64,000 bases of DNA from Bacillus sp. B-jedd (GTDB lineage Bacteria; Bacillota; Bacilli; Bacillales; Cytobacillaceae). This document shows positions 36,088-45,737 of this stretch, piece after piece. Position numbers and translations under genes: made by a program. The notes below the pieces were generated by a model. The model saw nothing but the letters and a program-made list of their open reading frames with translations. It was not told the DNA's origin and ran no database searches. Position 1 is the first letter of the stretch; every line of letters starts with the position of its first letter. Where the stretch lies: contig NZ_CCXR01000001.1 of assembly GCF_000821085.1 (NCBI RefSeq), positions 2,935,001 to 2,999,000 on the forward strand, written 5' to 3'.

Positions 36088-37674
36088 TTATTTTCTTATA
36101 AAAACAATTTCCTCTCCGATTACTGTCATTACTGCTTCGGTTTTGCCAATGGTTTCTCTTGGAATGGAAAAGATGTCCCTGTCCAGGATGGTAAAGTCGG
36201 CTATGGCTCCTTCTCTTATTTCACCTCTGTCATTCTTATGGCCTGAAGCATAGGCGCCTCCTTTTGTATATAAAGAAACAGCTTGGAATACGGTCAGGGC
36301 TTCCTCAGGATTATAAACAATACCCTGGACTGTCCTGTTTACCGCAGCATCAATGCCAAGGAAGGGATTCGGAATCTCAATAGGCGCGTCCGAGCCCCCT
36401 GTGCAAGGGATGCCCTTATCAATCAACGTCTTCCAGGCGTATGCGTACTTCATTCTCGTATTGCCAATCCTGTCTATTACCCAAGGAAAGTCAGATAACA
36501 TGAACACCGGTTGCAAATCGAGCACAATTGGAAGGTTTGAGGCCCGTTCAATTAAGTCCTTGCGGAGAATCTGCGCATGGATAAGCCGGTCCCTTCCCTG
36601 TCCGCCATGCGGATTTTCCTCCAAAGCATCAAGGCAGTACTCAAACGCCAGGTCGCCAATCGCATGGATAGCGACAGGCATACTATGCTTCCTCGCTTCA
36701 CCAACCAGCCTCGACAGTTCCTCCCTGCTAAAAATGGCTACTCCCGCTGTTTCTGGTGAATCGTTGTATGGTTCACTCAGAAGGGCAGTCCTTCCCCCGA
36801 GGGCTCCGTCCGAGAATATTTTCATAGCCCCGAACTCTATCCATTCACTCCCGGATAAATAGGAATGGCCACCAGCCACAAAATCGTCAAGAACGCCATG
36901 ATGGACCAGAAGGTGGGCCCTGAATTTCAATCCGTCTTCTTCGATCGCACGCTTAAACACGTTATAGGTTTTGGCAAAGGCACCGTAGTAATTTAAATCC
37001 TCGGTATGGACCCCTGTAATCCCCAGACTGTACAAGTCCCGGATCGATGCCTTGATTGCTTTCTGTAAATAAGCTTCCGACGCTTCCGGCAAAATGGAAT
37101 AGACCAGTTCCTGGGCACTATCCTTTAAGACCCCCGTCACAATCCCTTCCGCGTCCTTATCAATCCAGCCTCCTGAAGGGTGACCTGTATTCTCTTCAAC
37201 TCCCGCCATTTTCAAGGCGGTTGAGTTGGCCACACTTGCATGCCTGCAAATTCTTTTTAAAAGAACCGGCCTGTCAGGCGCAATTTCATCCAGTTCGCTT
37301 TTATGTAATGGCATACTGTCTTCCCAGAGGTTTTCATTCCAGCCCTCACCAATAATCCATTCGTCCTTACCTGTATTGAGGGCGTAATTCCTCACCGCAT
37401 CGAGAACCTCTTTTCTCGTTGTACAGGCTGATAAATCCAGCCTGATCAGCCTTTCTCCATGTCCGATGAGATGGATATGGCTGTCGACGAGTCCTGGAAC
37501 CATTGTGCATCCCTTTAAATCAATCCGATTATCAATTCTCCCCTTGAAACGGCCTTCAAGCACTGAAACGGAACCTGTTGCGGCAATCATCCCATTCTCG
37601 GTCACGACCGCCTCAACTGTTTCCCCGTCCCGGCTCATCGTATAAATTGGTCCACCATACCAAAGTGTAGGCAT
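36088..37674 (-). CDS. ytcJ: amidohydrolase YtcJ
   Basis: Amidohydrolase of the YtcJ/NfdA type, 528 residues from ATG 37674 (MPTLWYGGPI) behind AAAGGAG. Metal ligands are visible as VDSHIHLIGHG (HxH), VAIHAIGDLAFEYC, IHAQ and GSDAPIE (Asp). The substrate is not known; relatives hydrolyse N-substituted formamides. The position before ytcI agrees with B. subtilis. It follows ytcI by about 190 nt on the same strand. Confidence 0.9.
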   Translation of the reverse strand: MPTLWYGGPIYTMSRDGETVEAVVTENGMIAATGSVSVLEGRFKGRIDNRIDLKGCTMVPGLVDSHIHLIGHGERLIRLDLSACTTRKEVLDAVRNYALNTGKDEWIIGEGWNENLWEDSMPLHKSELDEIAPDRPVLLKRICRHASVANSTALKMAGVEENTGHPSGGWIDKDAEGIVTGVLKDSAQELVYSILPEASEAYLQKAIKASIRDLYSLGITGVHTEDLNYYGAFAKTYNVFKRAIEEDGLKFRAHLLVHHGVLDDFVAGGHSYLSGSEWIEFGAMKIFSDGALGGRTALLSEPYNDSPETAGVAIFSREELSRLVGEARKHSMPVAIHAIGDLAFEYCLDALEENPHGGQGRDRLIHAQILRKDLIERASNLPIVLDLQPVFMLSDFPWVIDRIGNTRMKYAYAWKTLIDKGIPCTGGSDAPIEIPNPFLGIDAAVNRTVQGIVYNPEEALTVFQAVSLYTKGGAYASGHKNDRGEIREGAIADFTILDRDIFSIPRETIGKTEAVMTVIGEEIVFIRK

Positions 37675-37800
37675 CTGTATAGCTCCTTTTTCTCTTTTGT
37701 TATCCTGATGTACATAGCTTTTTTCTAGTATTCCTCCGGCACTCCTAGGCTCGCCTTTCAAGAATCATGCAGCCACAATTCCTGCTGACTGCCCCAAATC

Positions 37801-37832
37801 GCAAAGCAGGCGGTAACCCGCCTGCTTTCTAC
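37801..37832 (-). terminator. hairpin after ytcI, possible terminator
   Basis: AAAGCAGGCGG and CCGCCTGCTTT form a strong stem after the ytcI stop, but only three T follow on the minus strand, so termination may be partial. Confidence 0.55.
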
Positions 37833-37867
37833 TGTCCAGCTTAAATTCCAGGCATGTCGGAAACCGG

Positions 37868-39451
37868 CTATTTTCTGCCGGAGGATGCCATCTCCTTCTG
37901 CCGCAGTTCGATTCTGCGAATTTTTCCCGATGTTGTTTTTGGCAATTCATCAATAAAATCTATTTTCCGGGGATACTTATAGGGAGCTGTCAGATTTTTA
38001 ACATGCTCCTGCAGTTCCTTGACAAGTTCGGCTTCATCCATGTCAGGCTGCTCCTTCAGGACTACAAACGCCTTGACAATATTTCCTCTTATTTCATCAG
38101 GACTCGCGACTACCGCACATTCCCTGACAAGCGGATGCTTCACGAGCGCATCCTCGACTTCAAACGGCCCGATTGTATATCCTGAACTGATGATAATATC
38201 ATCGCCCCGTCCTTCAAACCAAAAGTAACCTTCTTCATCCTTTTTAGCTTTATCTCCTGTTATATAATAATCTCCCCTGAATTGCATGGATGTCCGCTCG
38301 GGGTCTTTATAATAGTTTTTGAAAAGAGCCGGGGATTCAATATGCACAGCAATGTCACCTACTTCGCCAGGTTCGCAAATTTCACCTTGCTCATTGACAA
38401 TTTCAACTTTATTGCCAGGCGTAGGCTTGCCCATGGATCCGGGCCTAAGCTCCATATCCCTTGTAATCCCGACAAGCAGCGTATTTTCTGTCTGTCCATA
38501 TCCATCCCTTACATCAATATCAAAGAACTTTTTAAACGTATCAATGACTTCCCGGTTCAGCGGCTCCCCAGCGGAAACGGCACTACGCAGCTCAGGCAGC
38601 TTGTAGTCCTCGAGATTATCCGCTTTGGCCATGATCCTGTATTCAGTCGGGGTGCAGCATAAAACATTTACTTCATATTTCTCAAGAAGCCGCAAATATT
38701 TTTGGGGATCAAATTTCCCATTGTAAACAAGTCCTGTCGCACCAGAGCCGAGAACAGACAGGAACGGGCTCCAAATCCATTTTTGCCAGCCGGGGCCTGC
38801 AGTTGCCCAGACTGTGTCCTCTTCCTTGATGCAGAGCCAGTTTGGCGCGGCAGTCCTTAAGTGTGCGTAGGCCCACCCGTGAGTATGGACCACGCCTTTT
38901 GGGTTCCCGGTTGTTCCTGACGTATAAGATAAAAAGGCCATATCATCGCGGCTCGTTGCAGCCGGTTCCATCTGCGCAGAAGCTTTTTCCATTGCTTCAT
39001 CAAGGTATTCCCATCCATCCAGGCGCTTTCCAACAGAAAATTTCAACAGGCCTTCCTTACTGATGTTTTCAAATTCTGCCGCAAATGTGTGAAAGCATAC
39101 GACAGCTTTTACATCACCGTGTGAAATCCTGTACTGAAGATCCTTTTCACGAAGCATCTCCGAACTAGGGATAACTGCCAGGCCTGCTTTGAGCGCGGCG
39201 AGATATACAACATATGCCTCAATCAGGCGGGGGATGACAACAAGCAATTTGTCCCCTTTTTCAAGGCCTGACTTTAGAAGGACATTTCCAGCCCTGTTTA
39301 CTTCCTGCATTAATTTCCTGTATGTAATATTCTTCGTCTCTCCGGTTTCATTTTCCCATAAAAGTGCGAGCTTTTTTTCATCGGATGCAAAGCGTTCTAC
39401 TTCGGTTGCTAAGTTGTATTGCTGCGGAGCGATCAGGTCATTGCGGTTCAT
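37868..39451 (-). CDS. ytcI: medium/branched-chain acyl-CoA synthetase YtcI (MbcS-type)
   Basis: ANL-superfamily acid-CoA ligase, 527 residues. Motifs in order: FLSYTSGTTGNPKGV (P-loop, about residue 171), DGYGQTEN, YITGDKAKKDEEGYFWFEGR with the conserved Asp, and the C-terminal PKTTSGKIRR whose Lys is catalytic and a known acetylation position in relatives. In B. subtilis this enzyme is described as activating branched- and medium-chain acids. GGAGGGG precedes the ATG. An AcuA homologue is encoded in the same window and might act on it. Confidence 0.9.
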   Translation of the reverse strand: MNRNDLIAPQQYNLATEVERFASDEKKLALLWENETGETKNITYRKLMQEVNRAGNVLLKSGLEKGDKLLVVIPRLIEAYVVYLAALKAGLAVIPSSEMLREKDLQYRISHGDVKAVVCFHTFAAEFENISKEGLLKFSVGKRLDGWEYLDEAMEKASAQMEPAATSRDDMAFLSYTSGTTGNPKGVVHTHGWAYAHLRTAAPNWLCIKEEDTVWATAGPGWQKWIWSPFLSVLGSGATGLVYNGKFDPQKYLRLLEKYEVNVLCCTPTEYRIMAKADNLEDYKLPELRSAVSAGEPLNREVIDTFKKFFDIDVRDGYGQTENTLLVGITRDMELRPGSMGKPTPGNKVEIVNEQGEICEPGEVGDIAVHIESPALFKNYYKDPERTSMQFRGDYYITGDKAKKDEEGYFWFEGRGDDIIISSGYTIGPFEVEDALVKHPLVRECAVVASPDEIRGNIVKAFVVLKEQPDMDEAELVKELQEHVKNLTAPYKYPRKIDFIDELPKTTSGKIRRIELRQKEMASSGRK

Positions 39452-39531
39452 TTATTTCCCCTCCCCAAAATTTACTTCCGTCTTCATTATATAAAATTTT
39501 TTTAAAATTATAAATTTTTAATAACAAACAG

Positions 39532-39557
39532 AAAAAAGGAGCGGTTTTACCCGCTCC
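39532..39557 (-). terminator. terminator of sspA
   Basis: Minus strand: GGAGCGGG and CCGCTCC pair and are followed by six T. Confidence 0.87.
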
Positions 39558-39581
39558 CTGTAGCCATATTATTTGATTTTG

Positions 39582-39785
39582 TTACCTAGAGTAACCGCCG
39601 CCAAGTTGTTGTTGAGCCATAGAAACGAGGCGCTTAGTGATTTCACCACCGACAGATCCGTTAGCGCGAGAAGTAGTTTCTGCACCAAGGTTTACGCCGA
39701 ATTCAGATGCGATTTCAACTTTCATTTGTTGAAGAGCTTGTTCAGCTCCTGGAACTAGAAGTTGGTTGCTGTTGTTGTTAGCCAT
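39582..39785 (-). CDS. sspA: alpha/beta-type small acid-soluble spore protein
   Basis: A 67-residue protein that coats spore DNA and protects it from UV and heat. It has both conserved segments: [20 protein letters not shown], with the E-I/A site cut by the germination protease, and [20 protein letters not shown], the DNA-binding helix. AAGGAGGTGA precedes the ATG. A sigma-G-like promoter lies upstream and thiI is next door, as for sspA in B. subtilis. Confidence 0.96.
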   Translation of the reverse strand: MANNNSNQLLVPGAEQALQQMKVEIASEFGVNLGAETTSRANGSVGGEITKRLVSMAQQQLGGGYSR

Positions 39786-39809
39786 GTGATTTCACCTCCT
39801 TGTGAGTAT

Positions 39810-39840
39810 AGATTGTGTAAACCCACAAAGGTTCATTCAA
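39810..39840 (-). promoter_or_regulatory. sigma-G-like promoter of sspA
   Basis: Minus strand: TGAATGA (39840-39834), a 17-nt spacer and CAATCTA (39816-39810), near the forespore pattern TGAATA / CATACTA. Confidence 0.6.
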
Positions 39841-39897
39841 CATGAAAGCTGGTAAATGTTCACAAATCAATCACAAATTTTGGCACGGGAATCGAAA

Positions 39898-41106
39898 CTA
39901 AAAAAGATTATTTATCCCTGCATAATAACTGCTGTAACCCGGGGAAATCCTAATCGTTTCCGTTCCTTCAACTGCGCTTTCCATAAGTGGGCCAAAATCA
40001 TGAAAACTTTCATAATACTGTACTTTTTCTAATTTAGGTTTTGTTTTTGGGGATGACGGGACAAACACTGTGCAGCAATCCTCATATGGCAGGATTGATA
40101 TATCGTAGGTTCCCAACTGTGTTGCCAATTCAATGATTTCAGTCTTGTCCATCGTAATCAGCGGCCTTAATACCGGCGTATTCGTAACTTCATTGATTGC
40201 ATACATGCTCTCAAGCGTCTGGCTGGCGACCTGCCCAAGGCTTTCTCCTGTAATAATGGCAAGGCCGCCCTGCCTTTCGCGTATCTGGTCTGCAATCCTC
40301 AGCATTGCCCTTCTGGTTGCAGTCATGGAATAGTTTTCTGGGATTTGACTCCGGATCGCCTGTTGGATCTCTGTAAAAGGAACAATATGCAGACGAATGC
40401 TCCCGCTCACTTCTGAAAGCTTTTCTGCAAGATCGATCACTTTTTGCTTCGCCCGCTCGCTCGTGAATGGCGGGCTATGGAAATGGATTGCCTCCAGCTC
40501 CACGCCGCGCTTCATTGCCAAATAGCCGGCTACCGGACTGTCAATGCCTCCCGATATCATGAGCATCCCTTTTCCGCCGGTTCCGATTGGAAGGCCGCCT
40601 GCTCCCCTTATGGTTTCACAGGAAAGGTAAGCCGCATCCTTCCTCACTTCAATCGTCAGGTTGATATCAGGTTTTTTTACATTCACCTTGATATCAGGAA
40701 AGTTTTTAAGGATAAAAGCCCCAAATAATTGATTGATCCCGTCTGTGTCCAATTCAAAGGTCTTATCAGAACGTTTAGCGGTAATTTTAAAGGTCTTTCC
40801 TTCCGAATAGAAAGATTTCATTAAGGTCAGCGCGGCTTCCTTCATTGAAGGAAGCTCCCTCTCGGCTCGGATAGCAGGGCTCAATGAGTGGATGCCAAAA
40901 ACTTTTTCTAGTTTTTCTATGACAGGGCCGCTCGGCTCACCATTTAACAAAACATACATCCTGTCTCTTTCCGCTTCTATTTTGATTGAAGGATGGCCTG
41001 CAAGGGAATATTTAATTCCCTTCCTAAGTTTTTCTACAAATTTGCCGCGGTTACGCTTTTTGGTGGAAATTTCTCCATATCTGATTAAAATTCTGTCATA
41101 TTGCAT
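39898..41106 (-). CDS. thiI: tRNA 4-thiouridine / thiazole synthesis protein ThiI
   Basis: ATP-dependent sulfurtransferase for 4-thiouridine at tRNA position 8. The 402 residues contain a ferredoxin-like and THUMP region (about 1-165), then the PP-loop LMISGGIDSPVAGYL and a C-terminal AANH domain (ITGESLGQVASQTLESM). As in other Bacillus ThiI there is no rhodanese domain with the C456-type Cys. The start codon directly abuts the nifZ stop, matching the known pairing of NifZ and ThiI. Confidence 0.95.
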   Translation of the reverse strand: MQYDRILIRYGEISTKKRNRGKFVEKLRKGIKYSLAGHPSIKIEAERDRMYVLLNGEPSGPVIEKLEKVFGIHSLSPAIRAERELPSMKEAALTLMKSFYSEGKTFKITAKRSDKTFELDTDGINQLFGAFILKNFPDIKVNVKKPDINLTIEVRKDAAYLSCETIRGAGGLPIGTGGKGMLMISGGIDSPVAGYLAMKRGVELEAIHFHSPPFTSERAKQKVIDLAEKLSEVSGSIRLHIVPFTEIQQAIRSQIPENYSMTATRRAMLRIADQIRERQGGLAIITGESLGQVASQTLESMYAINEVTNTPVLRPLITMDKTEIIELATQLGTYDISILPYEDCCTVFVPSSPKTKPKLEKVQYYESFHDFGPLMESAVEGTETIRISPGYSSYYAGINNLF

Positions 41107-42249
41107 TTAGTTCAAAACCTTTCCCAGCTTGGCAACTGTTTTTTCAATTGTTTTTAAGACAACTTCTGCTTCTTCCAATGTATTTTCAAAGGACAGGCTG
41201 ATTCTGACGGCGCTTTCAGCCAAATCATCATCCACTCCCATTGCCTGCAGTGTTTTACTTGCGGATTTCTTTTTAGAAGAACATGCGCTAGTAGTTGAAA
41301 CATAAATTTCATGTTCTTCAAGGCTGTGGACAAATGTCTCAGCTTTAATGCCAGGGACGGAAAAGTTGATAATGTGAGGGGCAGCTCCGTTCATCGGTGT
41401 ATTAATAAAAAGTCCGTTGATTTTCCCAAGGCCGTCCATCAATTTCCCCCTAATTTCCTCAACAACCTTCAGCTTTTCAGTCCGCCTTTCAAGTGACATT
41501 CTTAATGCCTTTGCCATCGCTGCCGCACCGGCGGGGTTTTCTGTCCCTCCCCGGCGGAGGTTCTCCTGGCTTCCTCCTGAGAGGAGCGGCTCAAGCTTGA
41601 TTCCTTTTTTTGCAAAAAGGCCCCCGTTCCCTTTCAGTCCATGGAATTTATGAGCCGAAAAGGAATACAAGTCAACTCCAGCCTCTTTTAAATTTAGCGG
41701 AAGTTTACCGGCGCCCTGCACTCCATCCACATGAAATAAAACTTTCGGGAAGGAACGGAGCATTTCACCGATTTCCTTTATTGGCTGGATAGTTCCAACT
41801 TCGTTATTCACCTGCATGACTGAAACGAGGATTGTGTCTTCGTTTATTGCCTTCCTGATATCATCCGGAGAAACTCTCCCTTCGCTGTCGACAGGTAAAA
41901 AGGTAATTTCGTAACCACGTTTTTCCAGTTGAAATAAAGATTCACGGACAGATGCATGCTCCACCGCCGTGGAAATTAAATGGTTCCCCCTGTTTCGATA
42001 GGCGGCGGCCGCACCCTTGAGTGCGAGATTATTGCTTTCGGTTCCCCCTGAAGTAAAGCAAATTTCCTCCGCTTCAACCTCTAGCAGCCCGGCAATTTGT
42101 ATTCTTGCCTGACTGAGCAATTTTTCAGCAACTGCCCCAATCCCATGGAGGGAAGAAGGATTGCCAAAAAAATCAGTAGATACCTTTAAAAACGATTCAA
42201 GAACCTCTTTATATGGTTTTGTCGTCGCGCTATTGTCGAAATAAATCAT
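41107..42249 (-). CDS. nifZ: cysteine desulfurase (NifZ-type)
   Basis: PLP enzyme taking sulfur from cysteine for tRNA thiolation. The 380 residues have TSGGTESNN, HFHVDGVQGAG with the PLP-contacting Asp, and SFSAHKFHGLKGNGGLF with the PLP Lys. The catalytic Cys is in VSTTSACSSKKKSASKTL. In B. subtilis NifZ delivers sulfur to ThiI, and here the two genes abut without a gap, supporting the same job. Confidence 0.93.
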   Translation of the reverse strand: MIYFDNSATTKPYKEVLESFLKVSTDFFGNPSSLHGIGAVAEKLLSQARIQIAGLLEVEAEEICFTSGGTESNNLALKGAAAAYRNRGNHLISTAVEHASVRESLFQLEKRGYEITFLPVDSEGRVSPDDIRKAINEDTILVSVMQVNNEVGTIQPIKEIGEMLRSFPKVLFHVDGVQGAGKLPLNLKEAGVDLYSFSAHKFHGLKGNGGLFAKKGIKLEPLLSGGSQENLRRGGTENPAGAAAMAKALRMSLERRTEKLKVVEEIRGKLMDGLGKINGLFINTPMNGAAPHIINFSVPGIKAETFVHSLEEHEIYVSTTSACSSKKKSASKTLQAMGVDDDLAESAVRISLSFENTLEEAEVVLKTIEKTVAKLGKVLN

Positions 42250-42325
42250 CGTTTTGCCCCCGTATAGAAAAATCGCCTTTTATTATAATGTAATCCCAGG
42301 AATCCGTAATATCCAGCAAAAGAAG

Positions 42326-42368
42326 AGAAAAGGACCGATCAGCCTGTTTGCTGGCGCATCGGTCCTTG
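42326..42368 (-). terminator. terminator of ezrA
   Basis: AAGGACCGAT and ATCGGTCCTT pair around an inner loop; TTTTCTCTTC follows on the minus strand. It lies between ezrA and nifZ. Confidence 0.8.
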
Positions 42369-42372
42369 GATA

Positions 42373-44061
42373 TTAATCATTTTCGATGAAGGTTTCAATC
42401 TTTTTGATTGCTCCCGGATCAATTTCTTCTATCGATGTGGCAGCCTGTTCCAGGGCTTTCTGATAATCGAAATTCCTGAATGATTTTTCTGCCTCTGATA
42501 AGCCTTTTGCAACAGATGGGTATTTGCTCCGGTATCGATTCCCGTACTGGATGACCCGCTCTGCAAGAATTACATTTTCCACCATCTCTTCCGTAGTGCC
42601 CACTAGCTTCTCAATAGTCAGTTCGGCAATTTCAAGATGCTTTTTAACCGCATCCATATCAAGAGGTTTTTCCTCAAGTTTTCCCATAACATTCCGGATA
42701 CTGTCGTCCCCATCCTCCAGCAGATAAGTGTACTCTTCCGGGAGGCCGGGGATGTTGCTCCTTGCGACAAGCCTAGAGGTATCGGAAATTTTCATTATCA
42801 ATTCCCGAACTGTTTCTTTTGCTTCCATCTCATCTTTACGGAGATCGCTCAGTTTTTTTGAGAAACTCAATTGGTCTTCACGGAAAGCTTCCAAGTCCAC
42901 CCTAATCTCTTCCAGTTCGGAGCTGAGGGAAGTCTGGGCCGTTTCATTCATTTTTATTTTCTCTTCGAGAATTTCATACCTTGTCACAAGGTCAGTTAAT
43001 TTCTTTTCAAGCTTTCTTTGGAACGACAAATCGTTTTCGGATAAATGATATGTCTCTTGGACATGGGAAACCTCGGCTCTCAGCTTCTCATTGGCATCCC
43101 GGATATTACTAAGCACTTCGGCCGATGCATCCTTTTTTTCAAGTATAAAGTGTTTCGCATGAACTTCTTTTTCAAGAAGATCCAGAAGTCCCTCAATCCG
43201 TTCCCGCAGGCTTATCGTGCCTTCCTCAACTTTCTCGATCTGTACATCTTCAATTAAAGATAAGTAAACGCGAAGTTCTTTTTCCAGTTTTTCCGCTTCG
43301 GCTTCCAGTTCGAGGTGCTCCAGATAATATCCCTGCCCAGCCATTTCCCGCTGGCCGGCCTTTAATTCAGCTATTTGGGAAGGCAGAAGGGACTGGCATT
43401 CGATGAGCATCTGTGGAATTCGGTCCATTTGCATGCTTACGTCTTCAAGCTGTTTCCGAAGCCCCAGAACAATCTCCCTGGCCTGCAAATAATCGCCATG
43501 GTCAGTTCTCTCTTCAAACTCCTTGAAGCCAGCCATGGCATCATCAAGAATTTCTTCAAGTTTTTTCTCGGCATTCCCGTAACTGTGCCTGTGGGCAAGC
43601 AAAGTCTTTCTTGATTCCCTGTACATTTCCTTCAGTTCCTCAATCTCAACCTTGTTCTTTTCTTCGCTTCCGACAAGCTCAGTCAGTTCGGATAGGATCC
43701 GTTTAATCCACTCCTCAGTCTCTTCGAGTTTTGCCTGGATTGCCCTCTGTACCTCTTTTGCCTTGCCAAATCTATATTTATCTATGTACTCTTCTCCATC
43801 AAACAGCAATTCTTCGACATCAGGCAGCATGACAGTGACAACTTCATCCCACTCGCTTCTCCACCGCTCGAACATTTCCTCTGTCTGGCCGGTCATATTG
43901 AGCTGTTTAACTCTTGACATTTCGGCCAGGACTGGCCTGTCCATAATATTCAGCTTCCAGGCTTCAAGCCTGTCGATTTCTTTAAAGTGCTTTCTTTTTA
44001 TAAAATAGCCTATTATAAATAGTGCAATAACCAGGAAAATAAATCCGATAATGAGTTCCAT
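42373..44061 (-). CDS. ezrA: septation ring formation regulator EzrA
   Basis: Membrane protein that limits FtsZ ring formation to midcell. The 562 residues start with one membrane helix (about 2-22, ELIIGFIFLVIALFIIGYFI), then a cytoplasmic, almost entirely helical region with spectrin-like coiled coils. The C-terminal patch YGNRYRSKYPSVAKGLSEAE is the conserved QNR-type motif region required for septal localisation. AGGGGGA precedes the ATG. It is single, with refZ on the same strand upstream. Confidence 0.96.
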   Translation of the reverse strand: MELIIGFIFLVIALFIIGYFIKRKHFKEIDRLEAWKLNIMDRPVLAEMSRVKQLNMTGQTEEMFERWRSEWDEVVTVMLPDVEELLFDGEEYIDKYRFGKAKEVQRAIQAKLEETEEWIKRILSELTELVGSEEKNKVEIEELKEMYRESRKTLLAHRHSYGNAEKKLEEILDDAMAGFKEFEERTDHGDYLQAREIVLGLRKQLEDVSMQMDRIPQMLIECQSLLPSQIAELKAGQREMAGQGYYLEHLELEAEAEKLEKELRVYLSLIEDVQIEKVEEGTISLRERIEGLLDLLEKEVHAKHFILEKKDASAEVLSNIRDANEKLRAEVSHVQETYHLSENDLSFQRKLEKKLTDLVTRYEILEEKIKMNETAQTSLSSELEEIRVDLEAFREDQLSFSKKLSDLRKDEMEAKETVRELIMKISDTSRLVARSNIPGLPEEYTYLLEDGDDSIRNVMGKLEEKPLDMDAVKKHLEIAELTIEKLVGTTEEMVENVILAERVIQYGNRYRSKYPSVAKGLSEAEKSFRNFDYQKALEQAATSIEEIDPGAIKKIETFIEND

Positions 44062-44405
44062 ACTATCCCCCTGTTTCCTATGTCAACGAACAAAATTCGA
44101 TTTTATGTTCAAAAGTAAGTGAATTCCTTATTCTGATTGCCTTTATGATAACATGGAAACGACATTTTTTGACTATTATTTTCATATTTTTTTGAAATAC
44201 TGCTAAATTGGCGGCAAGCTTGCCGGAACATGGCCAATAAGCGTTAAAAGCTAAGTTCCATTCAACTACATTGATTGATGAATTGCAAACATTTCAGTCG
44301 CCTTCAACAGGTATATTTGTGAGATTAAAAATGCGGCACGTCGCCCGAATTGACAATCATTCAGGCAACCGCCGCAAGATTAAGCGTACTTTTAAATAAA
44401 GGCTG
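44062..44405. other. intergenic region between refZ and ezrA
   Basis: 344 bp without a supported gene. It holds a refZ terminator-like hairpin (44325-44376), an isolated 14-bp perfect palindrome CGGCAAGCTTGCCG (44212-44225) and AT-rich sequence near 44090-44205 where an ezrA promoter should lie. I could not assign a clear -35/-10 pair. Confidence 0.5.
44325..44376 (-). terminator. possible terminator of refZ
   Basis: TGCGGC (44332-44337) pairs with GCCGCA (44371-44376), with more inner pairing (GGGC/TTGCC); on the minus strand TTTTTAATC follows. Confidence 0.5.
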
Positions 44406-45035
44406 TTAAATGGCAAATGACGGCATCCCAAATTGAGTATTCAAGAGTGTCCCATCAAGCCACAATAAAATCTGTTCCAAATATTTCTCAACAAAATATC
44501 GTTCATACGGAAAGACATGGAGCACTTCCGTAATATAATGAGGATTCAAAAAAGGCATAGTCAGAAGGCCCTTCAACTGGATGATTGCATAATCAGGAGA
44601 ATGTTTCCTGAATTCGCCCGTTCTCATTCCAGTCTCCAGTACTTCCTGGAAATAGAATTTCTCTTTTTGATAATAGGTTGACATGATTTCCCTTACAACC
44701 TGGGAATCAAGCGACATCTCCCTTACAATGAACCTGGACATATGAATGTTTGCGCATTGGAAATATAAGATATTTTCCAACGTTTTTTTCAGGCAGGCGG
44801 CGGCTCCTGACTCAAGTAAAGGAAGCGCCTCCTCGATCAGCACCAAGTAACGTTCAAAGTAATCGGTAAAGCAATATTCCAGCAACCCCTGTTTACTATC
44901 AAAATAATAACTAATATTGGACGGGTTTACGCCTGCTCTCGCGGCGATATCACGTATCGAAGTTCCTGAGTAACCCTTTGTATTGAATAGCCCTATAGCC
45001 GCAGAGACTATCGCTTCCTTAGAATTTTTCCGCAT
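44406..45035 (-). CDS. refZ: TetR-family regulator of FtsZ, RefZ
   Basis: DNA-binding protein that in B. subtilis binds sites near the chromosome poles and modulates FtsZ rings at the onset of sporulation. The 209 residues have a TetR helix-turn-helix (about 1-50, AIGLFNTKGYSGTSIRDIAA then GVNPSNISYYF). The ATG at 45035 (MRKNSKEAI) has GGGAGGTG upstream; an earlier in-frame start is not supported. It is divergent from ytsP, the same arrangement as yttP-ytsP. Confidence 0.9.
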   Translation of the reverse strand: MRKNSKEAIVSAAIGLFNTKGYSGTSIRDIAARAGVNPSNISYYFDSKQGLLEYCFTDYFERYLVLIEEALPLLESGAAACLKKTLENILYFQCANIHMSRFIVREMSLDSQVVREIMSTYYQKEKFYFQEVLETGMRTGEFRKHSPDYAIIQLKGLLTMPFLNPHYITEVLHVFPYERYFVEKYLEQILLWLDGTLLNTQFGMPSFAI

Positions 45036-45196
45036 ACGCCACCTCCCGGCTCGCGCCATTCAAAATAAAAGTGCCTTTCTAACACTTCTCGGCCGGCCCC
45101 CGCGAATCCTTTATGAAATAGTCGACATTTTCTCCCCTTTTCACTCATTTTTTGTTAAAATAAACAGAAAAACTTTGGAATGTAAGGTGGGATAAG

Positions 45197-45679
45197 ATGT
45201 TTAATGTCGAAATGTATAAAGGCAGCAGGGAAGAAAACTATTCCCTTGTCATAAAGCAGCTCCATTCTCTGCTTGATGGGGAGAAAAACGCCATAGCCAA
45301 TCTAAGCAATGCTTCCGCCCTTCTCAACCAGTTCCTCGACCGGATCAACTGGGTCGGGTTTTACCTTGTCGAAGGGGAGAGTGAACTTGTCCTCGGCCCT
45401 TTCCAAGGACTTCCCGCCTGTGTAAGGATTCCGTTTGGCAGGGGAGTTTGCGGGACTTCAGCCGTGAAACTAGAAACAATCCGGGTTGAAGATGTCCATC
45501 TTTTCCCTGGCCATATCGCCTGTGATGCAGCTTCGCAGTCGGAAATTGTTATTCCTTTAGTGAAGGAAAGCCGCCTTCTGGGCGTACTTGATATCGATTC
45601 GCCAGAGAAAAACAGATTTGATGAACTCGACCAGGAAAAACTCGAGGAATTCGCAGCTGCCCTTGTAAAATATCTATAA
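45197..45679 (+). CDS. ytsP: GAF-domain free methionine-(R)-sulfoxide reductase
   Basis: Reduces free Met-R-sulfoxide, an oxidative repair reaction in the cytoplasm. The 160 residues form one GAF domain with WVGFYLVE, GPFQGLPACVRIPFGRGVCG and FPGHIACDAASQSEIVIPL. Three Cys lie at the positions conserved in fRMsr enzymes (in ACVRI, GVCG and IACD), so it should be active. AAGGTGGG precedes the ATG. Confidence 0.92.
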   Translation: MFNVEMYKGSREENYSLVIKQLHSLLDGEKNAIANLSNASALLNQFLDRINWVGFYLVEGESELVLGPFQGLPACVRIPFGRGVCGTSAVKLETIRVEDVHLFPGHIACDAASQSEIVIPLVKESRLLGVLDIDSPEKNRFDELDQEKLEEFAAALVKYL

Positions 45680-45687
45680 TATAACTA

Positions 45688-45726
45688 ATAAAGGCGAAGG
45701 AGCCCTAATATGGCCCTTCGCCTTTC
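45688..45726. terminator. bidirectional terminator after ytsP
   Basis: AAAGGCGAAGG and CCTTCGCCTTT form an 11-bp stem around a 14-nt loop, between convergent genes. Confidence 0.85.
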
Positions 45727-45737
45727 ATTATTTTCAC

